Of a DNA stretch of 64,000 nt, positions 8,976 to 18,463 are shown in pieces (within the stretch, counting starts at the first letter, position 1; each line of letters opens with the position of its first letter). The notes under the pieces are model-generated. The model saw nothing but the letters and a program-made list of their open reading frames with translations. It had not been told where the DNA came from and searched no databases. Source of the DNA: Brucella pecoris (GTDB lineage: Bacteria; Pseudomonadota; Alphaproteobacteria; Rhizobiales; Rhizobiaceae); assembly GCF_006376675.1 (NCBI RefSeq), contig NZ_VEWK01000003.1:124001-188000 (forward strand), in the 5' to 3' direction. A program made the position numbers and the translations under genes.

Positions 8976-9977
8976 TTATACCAGCGGCTTGACCGCCACC
9001 CAGAGGCTTCCCAGAACAAGCCCGAGGAAAATCAGCCAGCCCACAATATTGTTGGATTTGAACAGTTTCAGGCACTGATCGGGATTGTCGATATCGAGCA
9101 CGATGATCTGGCGATAGAGATGCACGCCCGCAGCAAGCAATCCGGCCAGTGCTGGCATCGGCACCTCAGCCACGGCGAAAGCCGCTGCGAAGAAGCCGAT
9201 AGCGCCACCATAAAGGATCATCAGCGCCGTCTTGGTGTGCTTGCCGAACAGACGCGCCGTGGAGCGCACGCCCACCAGCGCATCGTCTTCCTTGTCCTGA
9301 TGCGCATAGATCGTGTCATAGCCAATCGTCCACAGGATCGCGCCGATATAGAGCAACACCGGCGCGAGACTGAGCGAGCCTTCCACCGCGGCCCAGCCCA
9401 TGAGTGCGCCCCATGAGAAAGCAAGACCAAGCACGAATTGCGGCCAGTTGGTAATGCGCTTCATGAAAGGATAGGCGGCAACGATCAGAAGTGAGAAAAT
9501 GCCAAGCCCGATGGAAAACCAGTTGAACTGCAGCACCACACCAAGGCCAACCAGCGCCTGCAAGACCAGAAACAGCTTGGCCTGACCGCGTGTCACCTGC
9601 CCCGAGGGCAGCGGCCTTGAACGCGTGCGATCCACCTTGTCGTCAATATCCTGATCGACAAGATCGTTATAGGTGCAACCGGCACCGCGCATGGCAATGG
9701 CGCCGACCAGAAACAGAACGAGATGCCAGATCGAAGGCATAACGGCCCAGGCACCGTCGCCCGGCTTGGCGCCCGCACCCGCCACCAGCGCTGCGGACCA
9801 CCAGCATGGCCAGAGCAATAGTTGCCATCCGATAGGACGATCCCAGCGCGCAAGCTGTGCATAGGGCCAGAGCCAATGCGGCAGCAACTTATAGACCCAA
9901 TGGCCCGACGGAGCGTCCTTTACGCGCCCTTGCGCATTGCGTGACTGAATCGATCCGTGTAGTTCGGGCTGTGACAT
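8976..9977 (-). CDS. ubiA: 4-hydroxybenzoate polyprenyltransferase
   Basis: Inner-membrane enzyme attaching the polyprenyl chain to 4-hydroxybenzoate in ubiquinone synthesis. It has the two Asp-rich magnesium/diphosphate motifs of the UbiA superfamily, [19 protein letters not shown] and [12 protein letters not shown], and eight to nine membrane segments. I choose ATG 9977 (MSQPELHGS) because it has AAGGA seven bases upstream; the alternative at 10007 would run closer to purD. The chain-length donor is presumably made by the polyprenyl diphosphate synthase encoded at 24-25 kb. Divergent from purD across 58 bp. Confidence 0.93.
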   Translation of the reverse strand: MSQPELHGSIQSRNAQGRVKDAPSGHWVYKLLPHWLWPYAQLARWDRPIGWQLLLWPCWWSAALVAGAGAKPGDGAWAVMPSIWHLVLFLVGAIAMRGAGCTYNDLVDQDIDDKVDRTRSRPLPSGQVTRGQAKLFLVLQALVGLGVVLQFNWFSIGLGIFSLLIVAAYPFMKRITNWPQFVLGLAFSWGALMGWAAVEGSLSLAPVLLYIGAILWTIGYDTIYAHQDKEDDALVGVRSTARLFGKHTKTALMILYGGAIGFFAAAFAVAEVPMPALAGLLAAGVHLYRQIIVLDIDNPDQCLKLFKSNNIVGWLIFLGLVLGSLWVAVKPLV

Positions 9978-10035
9978 GGCAAAATCCTTGATATATGCAG
10001 CCATCACTATAACCCCGACGAAGACGGAGCAAGCA

Positions 10036-11325
10036 ATGAGAGTTCTTTTAATCGGTTCTGGCGGTCGTGAACATGCTCTTGCCTGGAAACTGTCCGCTTC
10101 TCCGTCATTGACGAAACTCTATTGCGCTCCCGGCAATCCGGGCATTGCAACGGTTGCGGAACTGGTAGACATCAGCGTCGATGACCATCAGGCACTGATC
10201 GCCTTCGCCACGGACAAGAAGATCGATCTCGTCGTGGTTGGGCCGGAAGCGCCACTTGTCGCCGGGCTTGCCGATGAAATGCGCGCCGAAGGTATCCGCG
10301 TGTTCGGCCCTTCCAAGGCGGCGGCACAGCTTGAAGGGTCGAAGGGCTTCACGAAGGATCTTTGTGCACGCTTCGATATTCCAACGGGCGCTTATGGCCG
10401 TTTCAACAATGCGCCCAAGGCTAAGGCCTATATCCGCCAGCAAGGCGCGCCCATCGTCGTGAAGGCCGACGGGCTTGCCGCAGGCAAGGGCGTGGTTGTT
10501 GCGATGACGCTCGATGAAGCGCTCGACGCCGTGGATGCCTGTTTCGAGGGCGCATTCGGTTCCGCCGGTGCCGAGGTGGTGGTCGAAGAGTTTCTGGACG
10601 GTGAAGAAGCAAGCTTCTTCTGCATCTGCGATGGCAAGACCGCCTTGCCGCTCGGCTCGGCGCAGGACCACAAGCGCGTCGGCGACGGCGATACCGGCCC
10701 GAACACCGGCGGTATGGGTGCTTATGCTCCGGCTCCGGTGATGACGCCTGAAATTGTCGAACGCACCATGCGCGAACTGATCGAACCCACCATGCGCGGC
10801 ATGGCTGAAATCGGCGCGCCATTCTCCGGCATCCTGTTCCTCGGCCTGATGATCGGCAAGGACGGTCCGAAGCTCATCGAATACAACACCCGTTTCGGTG
10901 ATCCGGAATGCCAGGTGCTGATGATGCGCCTCAACAGCGACCTGCTCACGCTCATCAATGCCGCCGTGGATGGCACGCTGGATCAGGTTTCGCTCGACTG
11001 GAAAGACCAGCCCGCGCTGACGGTGGTGATGGCTGCAGAAGGCTATCCATCCAATGTGAAGAAGGGCAGCGTCATCCGCGATCTCGACAAGCTCGAAGGC
11101 ATTGATGGCGTCAAGCTTTTCCACGCGGGAACGGCGGAGAAGGATGGCAACATCGTCGCCAGCGGAGGCCGCGTGCTCAACATCACCGCCATTGCCGAAA
11201 CGGTCGCCGAGGCACAGGCGCGCGCTTATGAAGCCGTGAAGCTCATCGACTGGCCGGAAGGCTTTTACCGCTCTGATATCGGCTGGCGCGCCGTGGAACG
11301 GGAAACCCCAGCCGACAAGAAATAG
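10036..11325 (+). CDS. purD: Phosphoribosylamine-glycine ligase
   Basis: Second step of de novo purine synthesis: ATP-dependent ligation of glycine to phosphoribosylamine. The protein has 429 residues. The family N-terminus [19 protein letters not shown] sets the start at 10036, with GGAG upstream. An ATP-grasp domain occupies about 100-320, with the signature [11 protein letters not shown] near residue 290, and the C-terminal GARS domain is intact. Divergent from ubiA. Confidence 0.97.
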   Translation: MRVLLIGSGGREHALAWKLSASPSLTKLYCAPGNPGIATVAELVDISVDDHQALIAFATDKKIDLVVVGPEAPLVAGLADEMRAEGIRVFGPSKAAAQLEGSKGFTKDLCARFDIPTGAYGRFNNAPKAKAYIRQQGAPIVVKADGLAAGKGVVVAMTLDEALDAVDACFEGAFGSAGAEVVVEEFLDGEEASFFCICDGKTALPLGSAQDHKRVGDGDTGPNTGGMGAYAPAPVMTPEIVERTMRELIEPTMRGMAEIGAPFSGILFLGLMIGKDGPKLIEYNTRFGDPECQVLMMRLNSDLLTLINAAVDGTLDQVSLDWKDQPALTVVMAAEGYPSNVKKGSVIRDLDKLEGIDGVKLFHAGTAEKDGNIVASGGRVLNITAIAETVAEAQARAYEAVKLIDWPEGFYRSDIGWRAVERETPADKK

Positions 11326-11554
11326 CCTCGACAGCAATCTGCAACGGCCAAGTTTCGGTCCTCACAGGCGGATAATGCCTGGTTTGTTCACCTCCATACA
11401 AATGGCTGTGAAGCCGCTGCATAATATTGACGTTTACGTAATAAGCCGATAGCTCTTGTATTGAACAGCCAAAATGGCTCCTGCCGGATTGCATGAAGCA
11501 CCGGCGCAGGGCGGACTTCCGAGGAGAAGTCCGCGAAACATACTCGGAGGAAAG

Positions 11555-13333
11555 ATGTATCGCGCGCCGGTTTCTGAAATTTCCCATACGCTGATGAAGG
11601 TTGCAGGGTTGGAGAAAGCCCTCGACGACAATCGCTTCCCTGAATTTTCCGCCGATCTTGCCGCCGCCATTCTGGAAGAAGCCGGCAAGTTTGCTTCCGA
11701 GCGGATCGAACCGCTGCGCATCACCGGCGACAAGCACGGCGCCACCGTCAAGGACGGTGTCGTTACGACCGCGCCGGGCTGGAAAGAACTTTACCGCGAC
11801 TGGATCGAAGGCGGCTGGAACTCGCTGACCGGCACGCCGGACTATGGCGGCCAGGGCCTGCCCACGATGATGTCGGTGGCAGTGAGCGAAATGTGGAATT
11901 CCGGCACACTGGCCTTCGCCATCGCCCCGACGCTGACCATGGGTGCCGTCGAAGCGGTCGAAAAACACGCCTCCAAGGAATTGAAGGACATCTATCTCGA
12001 AAAGCTCATCAGCGGCGAGTGGATGGGCACGATGAACCTGACCGAACCACACGCCGGCTCCGATCTTGGTGTCCTTCGCACCCGTGCGGAACGCGCCGAT
12101 GACGGCAGCTACCGCATCTTCGGCCAGAAGATATTCATCACTTATGGCGAGCATGACCTGACCGACAACATCGTGCATCTGGTACTGGCCCGCCTGCCCG
12201 ATGCCCCAGCCGGAACGAAGGGCATTTCGCTATTTCTGGTACCGAAATTCCTTGTCAACAACGACGGCTCGCTTGGCCGCAGAAACGATCTTTTCTGCTC
12301 CGGCCTCGAACACAAGATGGGCATCCATGCCTCGCCAACCTGCACCATGATCTATGGCGATGGTTTCGTGAAAGGTGAGGAACAGGGGGCAGTCGGCTAT
12401 CTGATCGGCGAGGAAAATCGCGGTCTGGCCTGCATGTTCACCATGATGAACAATGCCCGTCTTCTTGTCGGCATTCAGGGTGTCGGCGTTGCCGAAGCCG
12501 CCTATCAGCAGGCCCTTGCCTATGCCAAGGAACGCAAGCAGGGCCGCGCCGTCGGTGCTGACCCGAAAGACGGCATGAGCCCGATCATCGAGCACCCGGA
12601 CGTGCAGCGCATGTTGTTGACCATGAAGGCGCTGACGCAGGTTGCCCGTTCGATCACCTATTCCTGCGCTCATGCCATCGACATGAGCCATGCGACGGAC
12701 GGTGCAGACCAGCAGTTCTGGTCGGATCGCGCCGGTCTGCTGACGCCGCTCGCCAAGAGTTTTGCGACCGACGCAGGTGTGGATGTCGCTTCGCTCGGCA
12801 TCCAGATTCACGGCGGCATGGGCTTCATCGAAGAGACAGGTGCTGCGCAATTGCTGCGCGATGCCCGCATCACCCCGATCTACGAAGGTACCAACGGCAT
12901 TCAGGCCATCGACCTTGTGGCGCGCAAGCTTCCCCTCGGGAACGGTGAACATATCAAGGGTTTCCTTGCAGAATTACAGGAAGACGCCGACAAGGCCACC
13001 GCATCCAATCGCCCGGAACTCGGCGAAACCGGCGTGCGCCTTTCCAAGGCTATTACCGAGGCTCGCGAAGCCACCAATTGGCTGCAAAAGGCGGTTGCGG
13101 AAGGACAGCTTGAAGCGGCACTTGCCGGAGCCACGCCTTATCAGCGGCTTTTGTCGCTCGTTTCCGGCGGCGCTTATCTCGCGCGTGCGGCACTTGCCGA
13201 CGACGATAACAGCCGCGCGGTGCTGAGCCGCTTCTTCGCGGAAAACATACTCGCCGAAGTATCCTCTCTGAAGGACACCGTCATCACCGGCGCCGCCAGC
13301 CTTGCCGCCGCCAAATCCGCGCTGGAGGCGTGA
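11555..13333 (+). CDS. Acyl-CoA dehydrogenase, large (about 590-residue) DmdC-like type
   Basis: FAD-dependent oxidation of an acyl-CoA to the 2-enoyl-CoA. The 592 residues show the standard core: LTEPHAGSDLG near 175 and a catalytic base Glu444 in IYEGTNGIQAIDL, with an extra C-terminal helical domain as in 3-methylmercaptopropionyl-CoA dehydrogenases (DmdC) and their many non-DMSP paralogues. ATG 11555 follows a perfect GGAGG. It is followed after 2 bp by a crotonase-fold gene, so both probably act on one substrate in a beta-oxidation-like route. Whether the substrate is a sulfur compound or an ordinary long-chain acyl-CoA cannot be decided here. Confidence 0.9.
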   Translation: MYRAPVSEISHTLMKVAGLEKALDDNRFPEFSADLAAAILEEAGKFASERIEPLRITGDKHGATVKDGVVTTAPGWKELYRDWIEGGWNSLTGTPDYGGQGLPTMMSVAVSEMWNSGTLAFAIAPTLTMGAVEAVEKHASKELKDIYLEKLISGEWMGTMNLTEPHAGSDLGVLRTRAERADDGSYRIFGQKIFITYGEHDLTDNIVHLVLARLPDAPAGTKGISLFLVPKFLVNNDGSLGRRNDLFCSGLEHKMGIHASPTCTMIYGDGFVKGEEQGAVGYLIGEENRGLACMFTMMNNARLLVGIQGVGVAEAAYQQALAYAKERKQGRAVGADPKDGMSPIIEHPDVQRMLLTMKALTQVARSITYSCAHAIDMSHATDGADQQFWSDRAGLLTPLAKSFATDAGVDVASLGIQIHGGMGFIEETGAAQLLRDARITPIYEGTNGIQAIDLVARKLPLGNGEHIKGFLAELQEDADKATASNRPELGETGVRLSKAITEAREATNWLQKAVAEGQLEAALAGATPYQRLLSLVSGGAYLARAALADDDNSRAVLSRFFAENILAEVSSLKDTVITGAASLAAAKSALEA

Positions 13334-13335
13334 GC

Positions 13336-14085
13336 ATGAGCGAGCATATCCTGATCGAACGCAAAGGCGCGATCCAGATCATCCGCTTCAACCGTGCCGA
13401 CAAGAAGAACGCCATCACCCGCGCCATGTATGCGACCATGGCAAAGGCGCTTGCGGACGGCGATGCCGATGACGCGGTGCGTGTGCATGTGTTTCTTGGG
13501 AGTCCGGGTGCATTCTCATCCGGCAATGACATGCAGGATTTCATGGCTGCTGCGTCGGGCGGCAATCTCGGCAATGACATTCTGGATTTTCTGGGCGCTC
13601 TTTCCGGCGCAAAGAAACCTATCATTTCCGGCGTCGATGGCCTTGCCATCGGCATCGGCACGACCATCCACTTGCATTGCGATCTGACATTTGCAACCTC
13701 GCGTGCCTTGTTCCGCACGCCGTTCGTTGATCTCGGCCTGGTGCCGGAAGCAGCTTCCAGCCTGCTGGCACCACCGTTGATGGGGCATCAGAAAGCATTT
13801 GCACTGCTGGCGCTCGGTCATGGATTTACCGCGGAAGCCGCGCAGGAAGCCGGTATTGTCTATCAGATCGTTGCTGACGATGCGTTGGAAACGGAAGTGA
13901 TGAAGGCGGCAGAAGAAATCGCTGCCAAGCCGCCGCAGGCCATGCAGATCGCTCGTGCGCTGATGCGCATGCCGGCTGAAAAAGTTTCCGAACGTATTGC
14001 ACGTGAGGCCAAACATTTTGCTGAACGGCTTACCTCGGATGAAGCTCGCGAGGCCGTCATGGCATTTCTCAGCCGAAAAAAATAA
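13336..14085 (+). CDS. Crotonase-fold protein, probable delta3,delta2-enoyl-CoA isomerase
   Basis: A 249-residue crotonase-superfamily enzyme. The oxyanion-hole region SSGNDMQDF is present, but both hydratase glutamates are replaced: the GGGCE position reads GIGTT, and the QPE position reads RTPF. In their place, TPFVDLGLVPEAASS with Glu138 matches the TPFSxLGxSPEGxSS motif of peroxisomal-type enoyl-CoA isomerases. Isomerase activity is therefore more likely than hydration, by inference. ATG 13336 has GGAGG seven bases upstream; an overlapping GTG at 13330 is too close to it. Coupled to the preceding acyl-CoA dehydrogenase. Confidence 0.82.
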   Translation: MSEHILIERKGAIQIIRFNRADKKNAITRAMYATMAKALADGDADDAVRVHVFLGSPGAFSSGNDMQDFMAAASGGNLGNDILDFLGALSGAKKPIISGVDGLAIGIGTTIHLHCDLTFATSRALFRTPFVDLGLVPEAASSLLAPPLMGHQKAFALLALGHGFTAEAAQEAGIVYQIVADDALETEVMKAAEEIAAKPPQAMQIARALMRMPAEKVSERIAREAKHFAERLTSDEAREAVMAFLSRKK

Positions 14086-14086
14086 A

Positions 14087-14165
14087 CCCGAACGTCTTCT
14101 TTTGCGGGCGCATCTTTTCCGAAAACCGGTTTCCACTTTTCGGGATGCGCCCCAAGACGTTCGGG
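14087..14165 (+). terminator. Terminator containing a dispersed palindromic element
   Basis: An outer stem CCCGAACGTCTT (14087-14098) / AAGACGTTCGGG (14154-14165) is followed by GGCTTTTTGG. The inner part, GCGCATC to GATGCGC (14108-14150), is one copy of the dispersed family found elsewhere in this window (CCGAAAACCG and CTTTTCGGGATGCGC). The copy therefore forms the distal part of a terminator for the acyl-CoA dehydrogenase/isomerase pair. Confidence 0.75.
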
Positions 14166-14197
14166 GGCTTTTTGGAGGTCAGCCAAAGTTTTTGAAG

Positions 14198-14220
14198 GGG
14201 GCGCTTTTCTCAAGCGCCCC
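14198..14220. terminator. Bidirectional terminator
   Basis: GGGGCGCTT (14198-14206) pairs with AAGCGCCCC (14212-14220); the plus strand runs on as TTTCTAATTT. Serves the convergent gene ending at 14229 and backs up the upstream terminator. Confidence 0.8.
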
Positions 14221-14228
14221 TTTCTAAT

Positions 14229-14795
14229 TTAATTCCTTGCGATAATTTCCTTGCCGGAGATCACCAGACGGACGCCAAGCGTACCTGTCTTGCGGCGAGC
14301 GAGAAAACGCGGACGACGACGACGCGGCTCCTGTCCCTGACGACGAGCTTGCGGCTGGCTGGTGCGGACCGCACCTGTACTTTCGTAAAGCGGGCGGGCG
14401 ACACCGTCTTCCTCAACCAGCATCATCGGCAGATTGAAGCTTGCGGCCCATGCGCGCCAGTCGGCGGCAACGTCAGTCAGATCATGTGCGACAAGCAACG
14501 GAACGGAGAGCTGTGGATCTTCATGCATCAGCTCCAGCGTCACCGTGATTTCGCCGAACTCATCTTCCACCGCGCGGGCGGCAACGCCCACAAATGCGTT
14601 GGCCGGGAGGGCGATGGACATCGGCAGGCCGCTTGAAGGTAGAACCTGCCGGATCACCGCGCCGCGCTCGTTGATGGTGAAGGTAACGTCGGTGCTCCCG
14701 TCGTGGGTCGCATAGCTCACAACCTGCGGAAAATGAAACGGATCGAGCCGCAATTCCCGTCCTGCCCAATCGGGCTTCAGTCCCTTGCTCATCAT
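14229..14795 (-). CDS. Conserved hypothetical protein (DUF6101-like)
   Basis: 188 residues, no signal peptide or membrane segment. The first 145 residues look like a globular domain with several beta-strands (DVTFTINERGAVIRQVLPSS; EITVTLELMHEDPQLSVPLLVAHD) and the tail is very basic (RRQGQEPRRRRPRFLARRKTG), suggesting nucleic-acid or membrane-surface contact. It resembles a rhizobial family that I recall as DUF6101; the assignment is from memory. Function unknown. It stands alone between terminators. Confidence 0.7.
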   Translation of the reverse strand: MMSKGLKPDWAGRELRLDPFHFPQVVSYATHDGSTDVTFTINERGAVIRQVLPSSGLPMSIALPANAFVGVAARAVEDEFGEITVTLELMHEDPQLSVPLLVAHDLTDVAADWRAWAASFNLPMMLVEEDGVARPLYESTGAVRTSQPQARRQGQEPRRRRPRFLARRKTGTLGVRLVISGKEIIARN

Positions 14796-15162
14796 TTTCG
14801 ACGCCTCTGTCTCTCTGTCTTTTTATTTTTGAGAGCCGGTTATTCCGACTTCCCTTTGTCGAGCTTTTTGCTCTTCGTTGAGATGGAGAATAGGCGCGGT
14901 TTATTACCGATGAGCTTAATGAGTTAAGTTAACTTTTTCCTGCCTTTTCCTTTGGTTAGCAGATTGCAACCAGGTGTAAGAATTCGGAAATTCTTATGAA
15001 GAAGCGTTTACTAAAACAAACGGGCGGTTAAAGCGCATCCCGAAAAGTGTGAAACGGTTTTCGGACAAGATGCGCGTTAAAAAAACAGTTAGAGCGCAGA
15101 TCTGATTCAATCAGATCTGCGCTCTAACACCGCCCGTCTTACTTCGTGGAATAACCTGACTT
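14796..15162. other. Non-coding stretch upstream of the DUF6101-like gene
   Basis: Contains the 5' region of the DUF6101-like gene (AT-rich, including ATTTTTGAGAGCC) and the dispersed palindromic element at 15032-15127. I see no gene, tRNA or clear promoter beyond these. Confidence 0.6.
15032..15127. repeat. Dispersed palindromic element, copy 2 (complete, both halves)
   Basis: Left half: GCGCATCCCGAAAAGTGTGA ... GGTTTTCGG ... AAGATGCGC (15033-15075). Right half: TTAGAGCGCAGATCTGAT (15089-15106), loop TCA, then ATCAGATCTGCGCTCTAA (15110-15127), a perfect 18-bp inverted repeat. It sits 36 bp after the stop codon of the FAD-linked oxidase and can fold in RNA as two adjacent stem-loops. Confidence 0.9.
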
Positions 15163-16575
15163 TTACAGAACCTTGCCGGGGTTCATGATGCCTGCCGGAT
15201 CGAAGGCCGACTTGATGCGGCGCATCAGGTCGAGCGCAACATCCTGCTTGAAGAAGGCCAGTTCTTCGCGCTTGAGCTGACCAATGCCATGTTCCGCCGA
15301 GATCGACCCCGTATAGCTCGCGACGATCGTGTGAATACGGTGGTTCAGTTCGTGCCAACGTGCAAGGAAGGCTTCCTTGTCAGCGCCGACAGGCTGCGAA
15401 ACGTTATAATGCAGATTGCCGTCGCCGATATGGCCGAAGCAGACGATACGCGCACCGGGGATCATTTCAAGCGTCGCAGCATTGGCTTCGTGGATGAAGG
15501 CGGGGATGGAAGCAACCGGCACGGAAATATCATGCTTGATCGAGCCACCTTCCGGCTTCTGCGCCCAGGACATTTCCTCGCGCATTTTCCAGAAGGACTG
15601 TGCCTGCGCCACGCTTTCGGCGATGGCTGCATCCTGAATAATGTCGTTCTCGAAGGCTTCGGTGAGAATCATTTCCAGCGTCGTGCGTGCGTCTTCTTCC
15701 GAGCGGGACGAGGAAATATCGATCAGCACATACCAGTCATGCGGGCTTTCAAGCGGATCGCGCACGCCATCAACGTGACGCACGGTGAATTCTACGCCGA
15801 CGCGCGGCATCAATTCGAAGCCGGTCAGCGATGGGCCCGCATGTTCCGTTGCAAGCTGGAACAGGCTCAGCACGTCTTCCGGATTGCGCAGGCCCGCATA
15901 GGCCACACCCTTGCCCTTCGGCTGCGGGAAGATTTTCAGCACGGCTGCCGTGATGATTCCAAGCGTGCCTTCCGAGCCAACGAAAAGGTCTTTCAGGTCG
16001 TAACCAGTATTGTCCTTCTTCACGTAGCGCAGATCGTTGAGAATCTCGCCCGTTGGCAGCACGACTTCGAGGCCAAGGCAAAGCTCACGCATATTGCCAT
16101 AGGCAAGCACTGCCGTACCGCCAGCGTTGGAGCCGAGATTACCGCCGATCTGACATGAACCTTCTGCACCCAGTGACAGCGGAAACAGGCGACCGGCTTT
16201 TTCAGCAGCTTCCTGAAGGTTCTTCAGGATCACACCGGCTTCAAGCGTTACCAGATTGCCGACCGTATCGAGATTACGGATGCGGTTCATGCGACCCAGC
16301 GACAAAATGATGGCCGCGCCGCTTTCGTCGGGCTGCTGCCCGCCGACGAGGCCGGTATTGCCACCCTGCGGCACCACAGGCGTTTTCGTCTCGCTGGCAA
16401 GTTTCATTATGGCCGCGACTTCTTCTGTCGAACCCGGACGAAGAACAAGCGGCGTACGACCATGATAGAGATCGCGCTGCTCAATGAGATAAGCGGCGAG
16501 ATCTTCCGGCGCGGTGAGCGCATTCTTTTCGCCCACGATGGCGGAGAAACGTTCGATCAGAGCGGTGTCCAGCAT
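15163..16575 (-). CDS. FAD-linked oxidase (D-lactate / D-2-hydroxyglutarate dehydrogenase family)
   Basis: 470-residue flavoprotein of the vanillyl-alcohol-oxidase fold. N-terminal FAD-binding PCMH domain (residues about 35-215; VVPQGGNTGLVGGQQP and GSEGTLGIITAAVLKIFP), followed by the FAD-oxidase C domain ending HGIGQLKREELAFF ... FDPAGIMNPGKVL. FGHIGDGNLHYNV is the metal-binding motif of D-2-hydroxyacid dehydrogenases. The substrate is probably D-lactate or D-2-hydroxyglutarate. Start 16575 (MLDTALIERF); the longer frame reads into the upstream sua5. It follows that gene by 25 bp and probably shares its transcript. Confidence 0.9.
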   Translation of the reverse strand: MLDTALIERFSAIVGEKNALTAPEDLAAYLIEQRDLYHGRTPLVLRPGSTEEVAAIMKLASETKTPVVPQGGNTGLVGGQQPDESGAAIILSLGRMNRIRNLDTVGNLVTLEAGVILKNLQEAAEKAGRLFPLSLGAEGSCQIGGNLGSNAGGTAVLAYGNMRELCLGLEVVLPTGEILNDLRYVKKDNTGYDLKDLFVGSEGTLGIITAAVLKIFPQPKGKGVAYAGLRNPEDVLSLFQLATEHAGPSLTGFELMPRVGVEFTVRHVDGVRDPLESPHDWYVLIDISSSRSEEDARTTLEMILTEAFENDIIQDAAIAESVAQAQSFWKMREEMSWAQKPEGGSIKHDISVPVASIPAFIHEANAATLEMIPGARIVCFGHIGDGNLHYNVSQPVGADKEAFLARWHELNHRIHTIVASYTGSISAEHGIGQLKREELAFFKQDVALDLMRRIKSAFDPAGIMNPGKVL

Positions 16576-16600
16576 AGTCTGTCTCTTACATAGGAGGATG

Positions 16601-17572
16601 TTAGCGCGGGGCCGCCGCGCGTTTAAGACGGTCATTGATGGCCTCGCCGAGGCCCTCGAAAGGAATAGGTTCGACAGCGATGGTGGCGGCACCTGCCGCG
16701 TCCAGCCTGCGCATGAAGTCGAACAGATTGGCCGCTGCTTCGCGCAAATTACCATCAGCGCTCAGGTTCATGATCGCCTTTGCCGCATCTGAACCGGCCA
16801 CGCGCTGCGGGCCAAAGGCAAGCAGAGCCTCGCCCGGCTGCACTGAGCCGACATCAAGCCGCATCGCAGCATCAGGCGCATAGTGCGACGCCATCATGCC
16901 CGGTGCCTGAATTGCGGAAGTGTGGTCGGCGCGCACGAGCTTCTCGTCGATGACTGCCTCGATTTCTTCCGCAGCCAGTCCGCCCGGACGGAGCAGATGC
17001 ACTTTATCGCCATCAACCTTGACGATGGTGGATTCAACACCAACGCCGCAAGGACCGGCATCGAGGATCAGATCAAGCTTGTCGCCCAGATCATCTGCAA
17101 CGGCACGAGCGCTTGTCGGGCTGATGCGTCCCGACGTGTTGGCGCTTGGCGCTGCCACCGGACTATCGAGTTCCGTGATGATATCGCGCACGCGGCCGAG
17201 CGGCATACGGATGGCAAGGGTTTGCAGCCCTGCGGTCACAAGAGGATGGATGGGCCGATCCGTATTCTGTCTATTCTTCAGTGGCAGCACGATGGTCAGC
17301 GGGCCGGGCCAGAACATTTCCGCCAGCTTGCGCGACAACGCATCGAAGGTGACATAGCGCTCGGCCATGGCAATGCCGCTCACATGCGCAATCAGTGGGT
17401 TGAACTGAGGCCGTCCCTTTGCCGCGAAAATACCGGCCACACCCTCGCCGTTGGAAGCGTCGGCGGCAAGGCCATAGACTGTTTCGGTCGGAATGGCGAC
17501 AAGACCGCCGCGCCGCAGCACTTCTACTGCGCGCTGGACTGCCTCATCATCGAATTTGACACTATCGGTCAC
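16601..17572 (-). CDS. Threonylcarbamoyl-AMP synthase (Sua5 type)
   Basis: Makes threonylcarbamoyl-AMP from Thr, bicarbonate and ATP for the t6A modification at position 37 of ANN-decoding tRNAs. The 323-residue long form has the YrdC catalytic domain (GLVAIPTETVYGLAADA; KGRPQFNPLIAHV; PSANTSGRISPTSA) plus the Sua5 linker and C-terminal domain (APGMMASHYAPDA). I choose GTG 17572 (VTDSVKFDDEAV): upstream in-frame codons fall inside a dispersed palindromic element, so longer starts are unlikely. It is followed by an FAD-linked oxidase, a pairing seen in other rhizobia. Confidence 0.9.
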   Translation of the reverse strand: MTDSVKFDDEAVQRAVEVLRRGGLVAIPTETVYGLAADASNGEGVAGIFAAKGRPQFNPLIAHVSGIAMAERYVTFDALSRKLAEMFWPGPLTIVLPLKNRQNTDRPIHPLVTAGLQTLAIRMPLGRVRDIITELDSPVAAPSANTSGRISPTSARAVADDLGDKLDLILDAGPCGVGVESTIVKVDGDKVHLLRPGGLAAEEIEAVIDEKLVRADHTSAIQAPGMMASHYAPDAAMRLDVGSVQPGEALLAFGPQRVAGSDAAKAIMNLSADGNLREAAANLFDFMRRLDAAGAATIAVEPIPFEGLGEAINDRLKRAAAPR

Positions 17573-17600
17573 TGGTTTTCCGCCTCTCGGGCGTCCCAAG

Positions 17601-17705
17601 TTAGAGCGCATCCCGAAAAGTGTGAAACGGTTTTCGGATAAGATGCGCGTCAAAACAAACAGTTAGAGCGCCGATCTGACTCAATCAGATCGAAATGCGC
17701 TCTAA
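17601..17705. repeat. Dispersed palindromic element, copy 3 (complete)
   Basis: TTAGAGCGCATCCCGAAAAG begins the left half, which closes at AAGATGCGC; the right half runs TTAGAGCGCCGATCTGACTC to the end ATGCGCTCTAA, with imperfect pairing (CGATCTGA / TCAGATCG). It lies 29 bp upstream of the sua5 start, in the gap to the gene at 17861, so it may fall within the sua5 leader. Confidence 0.88.
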
Positions 17706-17860
17706 GCCCGTTCTGCCTACACAAGCTCAAGCGCCTGTGCAAGCAAGCTTGGACCATATCCGGGCACAATCGCGGCAAGTCGATCATGATTGCGCATGAA
17801 AAATTGCGTTTTGTTAGGTTTTTCAGGGCAAGATGATATTATTCATGCGTGAGGTGAATA

Positions 17861-18268
17861 ATGTTATCGCGATTTATCGCTATTTCGCTGACGGCCATCG
17901 GACTGCCCGCAATTGCTTCCGCAAACGGAGGTGAGCGCACGCCATCAACCTATCAGGTCGGTTCCATAGATTATATCGGCTATGACAAGATCGGCGCCAA
18001 TGGCCTGCCGGTCTGCGGTCCCTGCGTGCAAAAGCAGGTTGCCGAGACGGACGCACAGAAGGAAATCGAGGCCCGCCGCAAGCGCGCCCGTGCCTATATG
18101 GCGCGTATGCAGGGCCAGCCAGTCCCGGACGATCTGCTTGAGCCTGCCGCTACGCCGGTTGAGGATTTTGACCCCGCCAATCCGGTGCGGGTCGTCGGCG
18201 ATCCCTGGGCCGGAGCATCCGACGAAATCGACCTCAGTTCGCTCGAACTCAGACCCAGTTTGAAATAA
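17861..18268 (+). CDS. Secreted protein of unknown function
   Basis: 135 residues with a signal peptide (MLSRFIAISLTAIGLPAIASA). The mature part has a CGPC motif (LPVCGPCVQKQVAETD), a basic helical stretch (EIEARRKRARAYMARMQG) and an acidic Pro-rich end. CxxC suggests redox or metal contact but there is no thioredoxin fold visible around it. GAGGTGAATA precedes the ATG. No function is assigned; likely periplasmic. Confidence 0.75.
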   Translation: MLSRFIAISLTAIGLPAIASANGGERTPSTYQVGSIDYIGYDKIGANGLPVCGPCVQKQVAETDAQKEIEARRKRARAYMARMQGQPVPDDLLEPAATPVEDFDPANPVRVVGDPWAGASDEIDLSSLELRPSLK

Positions 18269-18292
18269 ACAAAAATGGTGCCAACCGCTCGC

Positions 18293-18437
18293 CCCTCATC
18301 CTGAGGAAGCCCGTAGGGGCCCGTCTCGAAGGATCGAGAAGCCAAAATAGAAAGGCGCGACAAGCGCTGTGCGTTTTCCCTCAGCCCTTCGAGACGCCTC
18401 CCTTCGACAAGCTCAGGGAGGCTCCTCAGGGTGAGGG
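18293..18437. repeat. Palindromic repeat of the CCTCATCCTGAGGA family, intergenic copy
   Basis: Begins CCCTCATCCTGAGGAAGC, continues CCGTAGGGGCCCGTCTCGAAGGATCGAG, and ends in a matching inverted segment (CCCTTCGAGACGCCTCCCTT ... AGGGAGGCTCCTCAGGGTGAGGG). It lies between the convergent ends of the secreted-protein gene and glyS, and may act as their shared transcription end. The same core occurs inside glyS. Confidence 0.88.
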
Positions 18438-18463
18438 AAAAAGGAGCCGCATGCGGCTGATTA

